This document shows positions 44,492 to 53,075 of a stretch of DNA of 53,288 nt, one piece after another. The DNA is taken from assembly GCA_016931935.1 (NCBI GenBank), contig JAFGDW010000274.1, positions 1 to 53,288 on the forward strand, read 5' to 3'. This stretch comes from Candidatus Zhuqueibacterota bacterium (GTDB lineage Bacteria > Zhuqueibacterota > Zhuqueibacteria > Thermofontimicrobiales > Thiofontviventaceae). Under the pieces are notes generated by a model. It was given only the letters and a program-made list of their open reading frames with translations. It made no database searches and had not been told where the DNA came from. The position numbers and the translations under genes were made by a program. The number at the start of each line of letters is the position of its first letter. Within the stretch, counting starts at the first letter, position 1.

Positions 44492-45796
44492 GTGAAATCA
44501 TTACTTATTCGCGCCGAGAATAAAAATAAATGGGAACGCCGAACACCGCTTGTTCCCGCTGATGTGATTTGGCTGGTTGAAAATCATACCATACCCGTTT
44601 TTGTTGAGCACTCCAATAAGCGTTTTTTTCAAATGCTTGAATACGAACAGGCTGGGGCGACCCCGGTAAATGATATGATGCCGGGCGACATCATCCTTGG
44701 CGTCAAGGAAATACCAATTTCAAAAATACTGGACAATAAAACCTATCTGTTTTTTTCACACACAATTAAAGGCCAACATGAAAACATGCCCTTGCTCCGA
44801 CGAATCATGTCCGGCAACTGCACACTGATTGATTATGAAAAAATAACCGACGAAAATGATCACCGGTTGATCTTTTTTGGTCGCTATGCCGGGGATGTCG
44901 GCGCAATTAACATTTTATGGTTGATGGGGGAACATTGGCGATGCCATGGCATCGATACAGCATTTATTAATTGCAAACAAGCAATTCATTATCACTCCTT
45001 GCAGGAGGCGGAATTGCACATGCGTGAGGTTGGTGCAGAAATTTCCAAACATGGCTTGCCTGCCTCCCTGACTCCGGTTGTAATTGGTATTCTAGGGTAT
45101 GGCAATGTATCCACCGGAGTGCAAACGATCATGGAGTGTTTGCCCGTCATTCGAATTGAGCCGGAGGAGTTACCTGGATTGGCCAGTAGAGCAAACATCG
45201 ACAATCAGCACGTCTATTTGACAGTATTCAAAGAAGAGCACCTTGTACGTCGCAAAGATGGTGCGGCGTTTAATAAGGATGATTATTTCAATCAACCAGA
45301 ACGATTTGAAAGCCAATTCGAGCAATATCTGCCGCACCTGACCATTCTTGTTAATGCCATTTATTGGGATGATCGCTATCCGCGATTTGTCACATGGGAG
45401 GGCTTAAAGCGAGTCGCGACAAGCGGCACGAGTAAATTAGCCGGGATTGCTGATATTACGTGTGATGTCGGCGGATCAGTCGAATGTAATGTGAAGGTAA
45501 CCAGCAGCAGCCAACCGGCTTACCGAATCAATCCATTAAACCAGCATATTGAAGATGGCCACTGCGGCAACGGCATCGTCGTGTTGGCGGTCGATAATTT
45601 ACCAGCGGAAATCCCGAACGATGCCTCCACATTTTTTAGCAAGCAACTAAAACCTTTCATTCCGGCAATTCTGCGTGCTGATTTCAGCAAATCCCTGGAG
45701 AAGTCTGGTTTGCCAGCGGAGATAAAAAAAGCAGTGATTGTTTATAAAGGCGAGTTGATGCCGGACTACGAGTACTTGCAGGACTATCTTTCATGA
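44492..45796 (+). CDS. Lysine-ketoglutarate reductase (AASS N-terminal type)
   Basis: A 434-residue enzyme of the AlaDH/PNT-like fold, matching the reductase half of animal/plant AASS. Visible blocks are IRAENKNKWERRTPLVP, YLFFSHTIKGQHENMPLL, TLIDYEKITDENDHRLIFF, GRYAGDVGAINIL and the nucleotide-binding GILGYGNVSTGVQTI. It condenses lysine and 2-oxoglutarate to saccharopine. The start is GTG with GAGG 6 bases upstream. It lies 39 bases after the dehydrogenase gene, and the pair is bounded on both sides by MITE-like elements. A dedicated aminoadipate semialdehyde dehydrogenase is not visible here. Confidence 0.88.
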   Translation: MKSLLIRAENKNKWERRTPLVPADVIWLVENHTIPVFVEHSNKRFFQMLEYEQAGATPVNDMMPGDIILGVKEIPISKILDNKTYLFFSHTIKGQHENMPLLRRIMSGNCTLIDYEKITDENDHRLIFFGRYAGDVGAINILWLMGEHWRCHGIDTAFINCKQAIHYHSLQEAELHMREVGAEISKHGLPASLTPVVIGILGYGNVSTGVQTIMECLPVIRIEPEELPGLASRANIDNQHVYLTVFKEEHLVRRKDGAAFNKDDYFNQPERFESQFEQYLPHLTILVNAIYWDDRYPRFVTWEGLKRVATSGTSKLAGIADITCDVGGSVECNVKVTSSSQPAYRINPLNQHIEDGHCGNGIVVLAVDNLPAEIPNDASTFFSKQLKPFIPAILRADFSKSLEKSGLPAEIKKAVIVYKGELMPDYEYLQDYLS

Positions 45797-45869
45797 TTCT
45801 TAATTAAACAGGGACGTATCAAAATTCTTTACAAAGTGTAGGAAATTTTGAAGTCCCCAATTTTGTCAG

Positions 45870-46000
45870 GGGCTGTATCAAAAGTCTTGTCAGGCTTCAT
45901 CCTGAACGTAGTCAAAGGATGATAACTTACGATAAAACAACATGCTTCGACTTCGCTCAGCATAAAGAAATTATACGAATTTTGACTTTTGATACAGCCC
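45870..46000. mobile_element. MITE-like element, right of the LKR/SDH pair (inverted)
   Basis: A 131-bp element with perfect 17-bp terminal inverted repeats, GGGCTGTATCAAAAGTC. Its interior, read in reverse complement, follows that of 42864-42995 nearly base for base, so the two copies face each other across the lysine gene pair. Confidence 0.85.
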
Positions 46001-46112
46001 ATCTCCTTCATCTGCAACAAGGGATTTGCGAATTTGTGAAGATGACATCAAACCATTGGGACTGGGTCGTTTCTACAAAATGTGTCAAAAACTACTTTTT
46101 ATACTACGCCTT

Positions 46113-46754
46113 CTAAACAAATCGAAACCGCAAATAATTTATCGGATTATCTTTGGATAAAAATTTTCGTTCATAGGTCGTAGCGATATGAAAATCATGT
46201 GTTCCTCCACGTTCATGATAGGACAGGGAATCGTCAATCGAAATCTGCTGTGAATGTAAAACTTCACTGGCATAATCAAACAAAAAGCCGCTATCGGTTT
46301 TGAAATGAACACTGCCCTGTGGTTTTAAAATTGCTTGATACAGTGGCAAAAAATCAGGATAGAACAACCGATTTTTTTCATGGCGGTTCTTCGGAAATGG
46401 ATCGGGAAACACGAACCAAATTTCATCCACTTCCCCGTCGGAAAAAAAATCCCGGATATTTTGAATTCGCATACGTAGAAATTTTACATTGTCCAACGCA
46501 TCATTCAGCGCCACTGAACCCGCTTTCCACAACACGTACCCTTTATAGTCTATACCGATAAAATTCCGGTCCGGGTAGCGCCGTGCCATCTCCAAAGAAA
46601 ATTCTCCCTTGCCACATCCCAATTCCAGGGTAAGTTTTCTGTCATTACCAAAAATATCCTGCTTCCATCGTCCTCGAAATTGAGCGCCGGATTCATCGTA
46701 AACATTTGGTAATTCATTCGCTTCATTAATTCGTCGAAATTTTTGTCGTGCCAT
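46113..46754 (-). CDS. trmB: tRNA (guanine-46-N7)-methyltransferase
   Basis: A 213-residue SAM methyltransferase making m7G46 in tRNA variable loops. Motif I is LELGCGKGEFSLEMA, followed by NFIGIDYKGYVL, and the catalytic-site motif is WFVFPDPFPKNRHEKNRLFY. The last reads PDPFPK where most homologues have PDPWPK, a conservative change. The C-terminal substrate segment GSVHFKTDS is present. Length is normal. It is a single gene on the minus strand, converging on the inverted MITE. Confidence 0.93.
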   Translation of the reverse strand: MARQKFRRINEANELPNVYDESGAQFRGRWKQDIFGNDRKLTLELGCGKGEFSLEMARRYPDRNFIGIDYKGYVLWKAGSVALNDALDNVKFLRMRIQNIRDFFSDGEVDEIWFVFPDPFPKNRHEKNRLFYPDFLPLYQAILKPQGSVHFKTDSGFLFDYASEVLHSQQISIDDSLSYHERGGTHDFHIATTYERKFLSKDNPINYLRFRFV

Positions 46755-46960
46755 AGCGCAATATAATTATTCTGTTATTTAATTGCAAGATTTTGTTTCC
46801 TCTAATTATTCCGAACATGGAGTATCATTTTAAACTTTCCGTTTTGTTTGTCCGGCTAAACGCCGCATGTTGCTACAACGACCTTCAGGTAAAGTTTTAA
46901 TATTTTCTATCCGATATTATAATGTGATTTTATTTGAAAATAATTAGATCGGAGAAAACC

Positions 46961-48190
46961 ATGAAACGATTGTTGATCATCGCTCTGGGCCTGCTGTTTG
47001 TGGTACAACCCCTGTGGGCAGATAAAAGTAATTTTGGGTTGGGAGTAAATGCCGGCGTCAATTATTTTGTCGGGGATATTGGTATTTCGGAATCACTCAT
47101 TTCACCCAATCTGGGGATTTACGGTATGTATCGATTCTCGCCGCGTTGGAATTTCAAAGTACAAACCGGTTTCGGACAATTTGGTGTCAATTCACCGGGC
47201 GGTGGGCTGGTGACTTCTTTTATCCCTGTGGAATTATCCGCGATGTACTTTCCGTTTTTAATGGAAAAGTTGCAACCGTTTGTTCACCTGGGTGTTGGTG
47301 GTATGAGCTTCACAATTGAAAATTCCGATCGATTCAATGATGGAGTTGTTATCGGGGGTGCTGGTCTTTTAATGCCATTCAAATCCAATTTATCGTTCCT
47401 GTTAACAAGTGACTTTCATTATTCATTCGGGGATGATTTTGAAGGTGTTGTAATGGGCATGGGGGATAGTTATTTCAGTTTTCAAACCGGTGTTACATAT
47501 CATTTTGGCAAATCAAAGCCCAAATTTAAGCAAGAAAACGAAACAACCGAAGAGAAAACGATCGCATTGATTGAAAACAACAAAACCGAAACCTTCGACG
47601 ATTCGTACGTCATTCCTGAACTGAAATCGCGCATCAATGTTTTACGCGAGCAAATTGCGGAGAAAGACACGGAAATCAACCAACTGCGTGAAGAAAGTAC
47701 CACAAAATCAGCACGAATTGTTGAACTGGAAACCCAATTGGAAGCAATGCAACATCAGCAATATGCGGCTGAGGCGATCCATACACAAGCCGTATTAAGC
47801 GACGCTTCTAATTCGATTGAATTAACCGGGGAAACAGCGGATGATTACATGGCAGCATTGAATGCATTCAATGCTAAAGATTATCCCACAGCGATTTCGC
47901 GGTTACAACAATTGTTAAATGATAATCCGAACAATAAAATGGCCAGCAACTTTTATTACTGGATCGGTGAAAGCTATTTTAGCACACACGATTATGAAGC
48001 GGCTATTCAGGCGTTCAAGCAAGTACAAAACTATCAGCATTCATGGAAACTGGACGACGCGCTGTTAATGCTGGGCCGGTGTTATCTGAAAATCGGTGAT
48101 GCGGACAATGCGTATCAAAACTTCGAACAACTACTCGAACGATTCCCGGACAGTGAATTCGCTGAAAAAGCTAAATTTTATTTGCAGTAA
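46961..48190 (+). CDS. Outer-membrane beta-barrel/TPR protein (YbgF-like C-terminus)
   Basis: A 409-residue exported protein. The ATG with TCGGAG 9 bases upstream is chosen over a TTG 27 bases earlier, giving the signal MKRLLIIALGLLFVVQPLWA. Residues 22-190 resemble an eight-stranded outer-membrane barrel (FGLGVNAGVNYFVGDIG, YFSFQTGVTYHFG). A charged coiled-coil linker follows (residues about 215-265, LREQIAEKDTEINQLREES). The C-terminal 120 residues carry TPR/CpoB-YbgF-type repeats: AALNAFNAKDYPTAISRLQQ, NFYYWIGESYFSTHDYEAA, LDDALLMLGRCYLKIGD. This could link the outer membrane to periplasmic partners such as Pal/Tol. The domain combination is unusual. Confidence 0.8.
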   Translation: MKRLLIIALGLLFVVQPLWADKSNFGLGVNAGVNYFVGDIGISESLISPNLGIYGMYRFSPRWNFKVQTGFGQFGVNSPGGGLVTSFIPVELSAMYFPFLMEKLQPFVHLGVGGMSFTIENSDRFNDGVVIGGAGLLMPFKSNLSFLLTSDFHYSFGDDFEGVVMGMGDSYFSFQTGVTYHFGKSKPKFKQENETTEEKTIALIENNKTETFDDSYVIPELKSRINVLREQIAEKDTEINQLREESTTKSARIVELETQLEAMQHQQYAAEAIHTQAVLSDASNSIELTGETADDYMAALNAFNAKDYPTAISRLQQLLNDNPNNKMASNFYYWIGESYFSTHDYEAAIQAFKQVQNYQHSWKLDDALLMLGRCYLKIGDADNAYQNFEQLLERFPDSEFAEKAKFYLQ

Positions 48191-48210
48191 TAATTCGGGT
48201 CATGAAGATG

Positions 48211-48246
48211 ACGGCAGTACCTGGTTTCGGGTGTTGCCGTTTTTTT
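48211..48246 (+). terminator. Terminator after the barrel/TPR gene
   Basis: Arms ACGGCAGTACC and GGGTGTTGCCGT (11 bp, two G-T pairs) with a TGGTTTC loop, then TTTTTT. It lies 21 bases after the stop. Confidence 0.75.
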
Positions 48247-48333
48247 GTTACAGACATGGGAAAATGCTTCATCCCTTCACTCAGCTCACACAAAAAGTAA
48301 TTTAGACGGGATCAACCTGATAACAGGATGATA

Positions 48334-48368
48334 AATCATGCCATAGGCAGATGCGCCCTTTGGCGCAC
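48334..48368 (-). repeat. Dispersed repeat, copy C (diverged core)
   Basis: Shares the CATGCCATAGGCAGATGCG core with the copies at 1-47 and 3129-3175. Here the second hairpin is perfect, TGCGCC-CTTT-GGCGCA. It is embedded in a larger inverted pair, GGATGATAA (48326-48334) and TTATCATCC (48373-48381). The rest of 48250-48489 has no gene. Confidence 0.75.
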
Positions 48369-48489
48369 AGGATTATCATCCGCTAATGTCCTGCTATATC
48401 CCGTGTATCCTGTCAGACATCGTTTTAAAAATATAGTTGCTTGGCGTATTTGAATCAAAGCCAAAATCTGCTGAGAAAAAGGTGGCGAG

Positions 48490-49389
48490 TCATAAAATCC
48501 GAAATTGAAAAATTCGGTGTCCTGCCAATATCGCGCCAATATTTAAATCAAACGCTTTGGAAATTTCCGTGTGCGCTGCAAAGCCGCAATCATGGCAGGA
48601 AATCGCTGCTCGATTTTTCAGATAGCAGCCTTTACTTATTTTTCCATCCGGCTCGGCGCTGGCAATGAGCCACGGGTGACAACGCCAGGTATTGGCTTTC
48701 AAATCGCTTAATGTTGAAAATGAATTAAGCAGCGGGGCGCCACCACGTTTTAATTCTATTAATTGCTCCAAAACAGCAACCCGCTGATCCGACGATAGAC
48801 TCAAATCATCAGACCCGGGAAACGGATAATAGAATTGAATGGTAATGCCTCGAATCGTTGTGCCAATATTCCGGATAAATTCAGCAATATGGTCAACGTT
48901 CAAACGGTTTATTGTCAGGTTAACATACATGTGTGGATGCTGTGAATTTTGAATGTTCGTCATCACTCGCCCGAACGATTTTCCACGATTTTGATCGTGC
49001 ACATCGCCCCAGCCATCGAGACTCACCCAAATCATGTCTGCTGGCACATCCGGTGGCAACATGCCATTGGTAGTAATTCCCACGCGCAAGAATTTTTTTC
49101 GGGCATAGATTACCAAATCAGTCAGGCGATAATCCCCATCTTTCCAGATCATCGGTTCGCCACCCTCAAAAATAAGCAGCCGAATGCCATCCCTATGCAA
49201 CTTATGCATTACAGCAATAGCATTTTCATAACTGATGTCTGGCAACGGATTACGCCAGAACGGGCAGGTACGACATTGCAGGTTACAACGATGCGTAATT
49301 TTGAAACTGGCAAGTAACGGACGGGTGTGTTTCAATATACGAAATTCAAGCCAGCGGATAAAAAATTGCAGGTAATGCGATTTAACCAC
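48490..49389 (-). CDS. Radical SAM protein
   Basis: A 299-residue radical SAM enzyme. The 4Fe-4S motif is C35-x3-C39-x2-C42 (HRCNLQCRTCPF). A GGEP motif (FEGGEPMIW) and GITTNGMLP follow, as in the classical TIM-barrel. The C-terminal part has further cysteines (WRCHPW, GCYLKN, SCHDCGF), a short SPASM-like auxiliary-cluster region. The reaction is not evident: partners or substrate peptides are not nearby. Its start overlaps the end of rnhC by 8 bases, so the two are coupled. It is preceded by no other cofactor gene. Confidence 0.85.
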   Translation of the reverse strand: MVKSHYLQFFIRWLEFRILKHTRPLLASFKITHRCNLQCRTCPFWRNPLPDISYENAIAVMHKLHRDGIRLLIFEGGEPMIWKDGDYRLTDLVIYARKKFLRVGITTNGMLPPDVPADMIWVSLDGWGDVHDQNRGKSFGRVMTNIQNSQHPHMYVNLTINRLNVDHIAEFIRNIGTTIRGITIQFYYPFPGSDDLSLSSDQRVAVLEQLIELKRGGAPLLNSFSTLSDLKANTWRCHPWLIASAEPDGKISKGCYLKNRAAISCHDCGFAAHTEISKAFDLNIGAILAGHRIFQFRIL

Positions 49390-50257
49390 GTAATTTCTGA
49401 ACGGTTTTAAAATGTAATTTAGCGACCCGGTGCAATTGATTGTGCCCGTGCATTCGAATGAATTGTTGACCCGCGTCGATGACGTGCGTGGCGCCTTTGG
49501 GAAAATTCATTTGAAATGTGTGTGACAATTCCTGCATAAAGTGCAAAAACTTAGCTCGCGCCAGTACAGATGCAGCGGCAACGGCAGGATTTGTTTCAGC
49601 CCGGTGTTGTTGTATCAACTTCAGTTTCGGATACTGTGTTTTTAACGCATCATTCAATAATTTTTCATTTCCGAACTGATCAGCGAGCACCACATTACAA
49701 TTGGTCTTTGAAATCAATTCATCAATTGCCCGGGCATGACTGTTCGCCAATAAAAGGTTCACATTTTTAAATTTCTGGTAGGAAATATTATACGATTCGG
49801 GATCCAGACACACAACCGTATGCGGATAGTATTTTGCAACCTGCACCGCCAATTCAATCACCCGGGCATCAGTCATCGATTTACAGTCCTGAACTCCCAT
49901 CATTGTCAGCTCTTTCGCTGTGCTTTTATCCACATGAACCGCAGCAACCACAAGCGGGCCAAAGAAATCACCTTTCCCCGACTCATCAGACCCAATCCAC
50001 TCTTTAAGCCCAGCCACTGATTCCAGTCCATGCGTGGTTTGTGTATCTTCCAGAAAATCATTAGCAAATTGTTGGGCAGTACTTCCTTGTATCACCAGCT
50101 TACCACTTTTGTAGAATGTTATTGTCAGGCCATCTCCCCGCGCTTGCCAGAACGCATAATTCACCGCGCTAAACTCAAAACCGAGTGGCTCCAATTTATC
50201 ATGTAATGGACTTGCCTGCTCCGGTTTTCGTGTCAGTGATATTACCTGATTTACCAT
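49382..50257 (-). CDS. rnhC: Ribonuclease HIII
   Basis: A 291-residue RNase H type 3, removing RNA from RNA-DNA hybrids. Residues 1-75 are the TBP-like N-terminal substrate-binding domain of HIII (SLTRKPEQASPLHDKLEPLG). The catalytic domain begins EWIGSDESGKGDFFGPLVVA, with the D-E pair of the active site; later acidic residues are in LADQFGNEK and HVIDAGQQF. GKGDFFGPL matches HIII rather than HII. It is first in the transcript with the radical SAM gene, which overlaps its end. Confidence 0.93.
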   Translation of the reverse strand: MVNQVISLTRKPEQASPLHDKLEPLGFEFSAVNYAFWQARGDGLTITFYKSGKLVIQGSTAQQFANDFLEDTQTTHGLESVAGLKEWIGSDESGKGDFFGPLVVAAVHVDKSTAKELTMMGVQDCKSMTDARVIELAVQVAKYYPHTVVCLDPESYNISYQKFKNVNLLLANSHARAIDELISKTNCNVVLADQFGNEKLLNDALKTQYPKLKLIQQHRAETNPAVAAASVLARAKFLHFMQELSHTFQMNFPKGATHVIDAGQQFIRMHGHNQLHRVAKLHFKTVQKLRG

Positions 50258-50676
50258 GTGTACAATCCTTTACTGAAATATGTATTAAGATGAAAAATTC
50301 GCCTAATTTATGATTCTGATGCGAACACAATAAATTCGTGGTGTTCAATATACGAACTTTGACGTGCAGATGCAATTTATTTTTATTTTTTGGTCTAACG
50401 CATAAACGTGCCACGCATTTTGAAAGTGCGTGGCACGTAAGTAAATACATCATGCTATTAGCCCGATCAACTATTGTACAGTAAAAACGAATATTGTACA
50501 GGCGAAACAGGAATTGACCAGTTATTAAAAAAAATATTTTTTTGCAACACTTATTTTAATTTCGCTTAACACGTGTAATTATAGAAAAATGATTAATTTT
50601 AAAAAACTAGTAGCCGATGTTAGTATTTGGTGTACTTTTTGCATTCACTAATTTGTTTAGTTGAGGGGCGTGCAAG
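50258..50676. promoter_or_regulatory. Divergent control region of rnhC and the MinD-like gene
   Basis: Four hundred bases without a gene. A perfect 12-bp hairpin, ACGTGCCACGCA/TGCGTGGCACGT, lies at 50406-50438 with no T-tract on either strand. Two direct copies of TATTGTACAG at 50472 and 50492, 20 bases apart, look like operator half-sites upstream of the MinD-like gene. Confidence 0.5.
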
Positions 50677-51804
50677 ATGATGAATGAGCAAGACGCTACG
50701 GTTCTTTCCTCCGTAGCATCTGATGGTGTGTTCTTGCCCGATTTTTGTGAGGAAACCGGGAAACCACGCGTCATCACGGTCGGTGGCGGCAAAGGTGGGG
50801 TTGGGAAAACAATGTTCACCGTTTTGCTGGGGCTTTCGCTTGTGAAGGTCAATAAACGTGCAGTGATTGTGGATGCTGATTTCCGTAGTCCAAGCATGAA
50901 TTCAATGTTACGCGTTAAAACACCACAACATAGTCTGAAGGATTTTCTTTCCCGTCAGGTTGCGGATATTAACGCGATATTGCAACTGACATCGTTTAAA
51001 AATTTACGGTTGATAAGCGGTGCAACCGGTATTCTGGGAATGACCGAATATTGTTTCAGTCAATGTTCACATCTGATCAGCAATTTACGAAGCATTGACG
51101 CGGATTTTATTCTGATCGATCTCGAATCCGGCACATCGCGCGAGGCTATCGACCTGTTTCTTACGGCAGATGAGCGCATAATTATCGCGAATCCCAATCC
51201 GATGTCACTTCAGGAAAACTATGCGTTTTTAAAACTATGTCAGTTTAAAAAATTGCGGGATATCTTTCGGCGCGATCCGCATATGTTCTCCCTGATAAGA
51301 AGAACGTTTGAATCTAATAATTCAGAAGATTACCAGGAATTGAAATACGAACTGTATGAATATTCCCGTCTTCATTCGGAAATATCACTCGATTTTCTCC
51401 AACCACGGCTTGTTTTGAATATGATGCGCAAGCCGGAAGAGATCATGGAAATCCGTGCATTTCAGATGGTGTGCAGAGATTTGCTGGATATCACGCTGGA
51501 ATATTGGGGCAATATTCATTATCAGGATCATATGCGGACGTTTGTACGGAGTGGTGATTTGCAGAAGTTGCTTTCCGCAAAGACGATTCACACAATAACC
51601 CAGCGACTGGTGAACGATGTAAAAATTGATGGGGTCTTAAAACGATCGGATTTAAAAAAACAAACCATTAATTATTTTGATCGTGATGACATTACGTGTT
51701 CATCGCATTGTTCGCATTGGAACAAATGCATTTACCAGCGCGGCGGGTATCCGTGCAAATTAAAATACATGGGATTTTTATGCACCAGTGGAGAAACAAC
51801 TTAG
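50677..51804 (+). CDS. MinD/FlhG-like P-loop ATPase with a C-terminal Cys cluster
   Basis: A 375-residue SIMIBI-class ATPase. The deviant Walker A, GGKGGVGKT (residues 37-45), is preceded by a 30-residue N-terminal extension. Switch-type DADFRSPS and the Walker B region FILIDLESGTS follow, with TADERIIIANPNPMSLQE next. The middle (210-330) is helical and not found in plain MinD. The C-terminal 40 residues carry five cysteines, C341, C345, C351, C360 and C369, perhaps a zinc or iron-sulfur site. Start: GAGGGG 11 bases before two ATG codons. No flagellar or Min partner is nearby. It may organise a surface structure together with the overlapping lipoprotein. Confidence 0.8.
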   Translation: MMNEQDATVLSSVASDGVFLPDFCEETGKPRVITVGGGKGGVGKTMFTVLLGLSLVKVNKRAVIVDADFRSPSMNSMLRVKTPQHSLKDFLSRQVADINAILQLTSFKNLRLISGATGILGMTEYCFSQCSHLISNLRSIDADFILIDLESGTSREAIDLFLTADERIIIANPNPMSLQENYAFLKLCQFKKLRDIFRRDPHMFSLIRRTFESNNSEDYQELKYELYEYSRLHSEISLDFLQPRLVLNMMRKPEEIMEIRAFQMVCRDLLDITLEYWGNIHYQDHMRTFVRSGDLQKLLSAKTIHTITQRLVNDVKIDGVLKRSDLKKQTINYFDRDDITCSSHCSHWNKCIYQRGGYPCKLKYMGFLCTSGETT

Positions 51805-53075
51805 GCGCCCTTCTGATTGCACTTCTGATTCTGATCTTTCTTAATCAATGTACCCAACAAAATCCATACAACGACGTTAATAGTCCGCCCCACATTCCGA
51901 ATGTATTATTTCCGACGACTGATTCCACAAACATAGATGTGCTAATTGACCTTCGCTGGGAAGGGAGCGATCCCAATCCCGGCGATATTGTTACATATGA
52001 CGTATTTCTGGAAGCCGGTGTCCCATCACCACGTCTGATTGTTGCCGATTTGACGCAGCCTTTTTATCGTCCGGATTCACTAAAATTTTCCACGACGTAC
52101 TATTGGCAGGTGATTGCCACGGATAATCATGGTGAAAGTACGGTCTCGCCGCTATGGTCGTTTACAACCCGCTCGGAACAAAACACACCGCCAAACATGC
52201 CGACTTACTCAACCCCCGAAGATGGCAGTCTGTTTGTTCCGATTAATGATGTCGTGCTGACCTGGACCGGTGGCGATCCCGATACATTTCAAACTGTGAC
52301 TTATCGAATACTACTGGATACTCAGAATCCACCTGCACAAACGTTACTGGTCGATTATAAAGAAACTTCTCTGCACTTACCACTTTTAAATTTCGACACC
52401 CGCTACTACTGGCAAATTATTGCTCGGGATATGTACGGTGCAGAAACCGCCGGTCCGGTCTGGAATTTTCTGACAAAAGGAACATCCATTTTGTTGCAGG
52501 ATCATTTCGATGGGTATCCAATCGGGATTTATTCACCGCCCGATTCATTGTGGCGTTATGGTGGGCAGGCGAGTGACATTCGTATCGTAAATAATGTTTT
52601 TTATGGATCAGCGGGGAACTGTTGCAAATTTATTGATAATTCGGATGAAAGCAGTAATTATTTGGCAGCAACGTTAAAATTTCCAAAATCAGTAGGCGTG
52701 TTTGAATTTGTGTGGCGTGTGGAAACGTCCGAAGATTTCTTTGGTGTGCGGATGTACAGCGGCACTCCCGATGATGCGCATCTTGGGCCCTCAGTATCCA
52801 TCCGTGGGGATTCACTGCAATATTACGATCATACACAGAACTGGCAATATATTTGTGATATTAGCCCTGCGACCTGGTATCTCATTCGGTTGGTGTTCGA
52901 TTGCGATCTTGGGGTGTTCAGTATTTATGTTAATGATGAATTAATGATTCCAGACGCGACCTGGCGTGGCCGGAATCTGGACATGATTCGATACATATAC
53001 TTTTTGACGTTTAATAATCGCCGTTGTCAGGGTGGTTATCTGGATGACGTGTTTTTTTATTCGGATCCAATGTGA
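51780..53075 (+). CDS. Lipoprotein with two FN3-like domains and a C-terminal jelly-roll-like domain
   Basis: A 431-residue secreted lipoprotein. I start it at the ATG 24 bases before the previous stop, giving MHQWRNNLGALLIALLILIF and a Cys (LNQC), a loose lipobox; an earlier ATG would lie deeper in the ATPase gene. After a linker (PPHIPNVLFPTTDST) come two fibronectin-III-like repeats with TYDVFLEAG...TYYWQVIATDNHGES and TYRILLD...RYYWQIIARDMYGAE. The rest (265-431) starts LLQDHFDGYPIGIYSPPD and resembles lectin/LamG-like jelly-rolls that bind sugars or surfaces. It overlaps the MinD-like gene by 25 bases. Confidence 0.8.
   Translation: MHQWRNNLGALLIALLILIFLNQCTQQNPYNDVNSPPHIPNVLFPTTDSTNIDVLIDLRWEGSDPNPGDIVTYDVFLEAGVPSPRLIVADLTQPFYRPDSLKFSTTYYWQVIATDNHGESTVSPLWSFTTRSEQNTPPNMPTYSTPEDGSLFVPINDVVLTWTGGDPDTFQTVTYRILLDTQNPPAQTLLVDYKETSLHLPLLNFDTRYYWQIIARDMYGAETAGPVWNFLTKGTSILLQDHFDGYPIGIYSPPDSLWRYGGQASDIRIVNNVFYGSAGNCCKFIDNSDESSNYLAATLKFPKSVGVFEFVWRVETSEDFFGVRMYSGTPDDAHLGPSVSIRGDSLQYYDHTQNWQYICDISPATWYLIRLVFDCDLGVFSIYVNDELMIPDATWRGRNLDMIRYIYFLTFNNRRCQGGYLDDVFFYSDPM

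Noticed and set aside
45870..46000. Coding gene at 45829-46116
   Set aside because: The open frames on both strands read through the inverted-repeat element and have no start signal.
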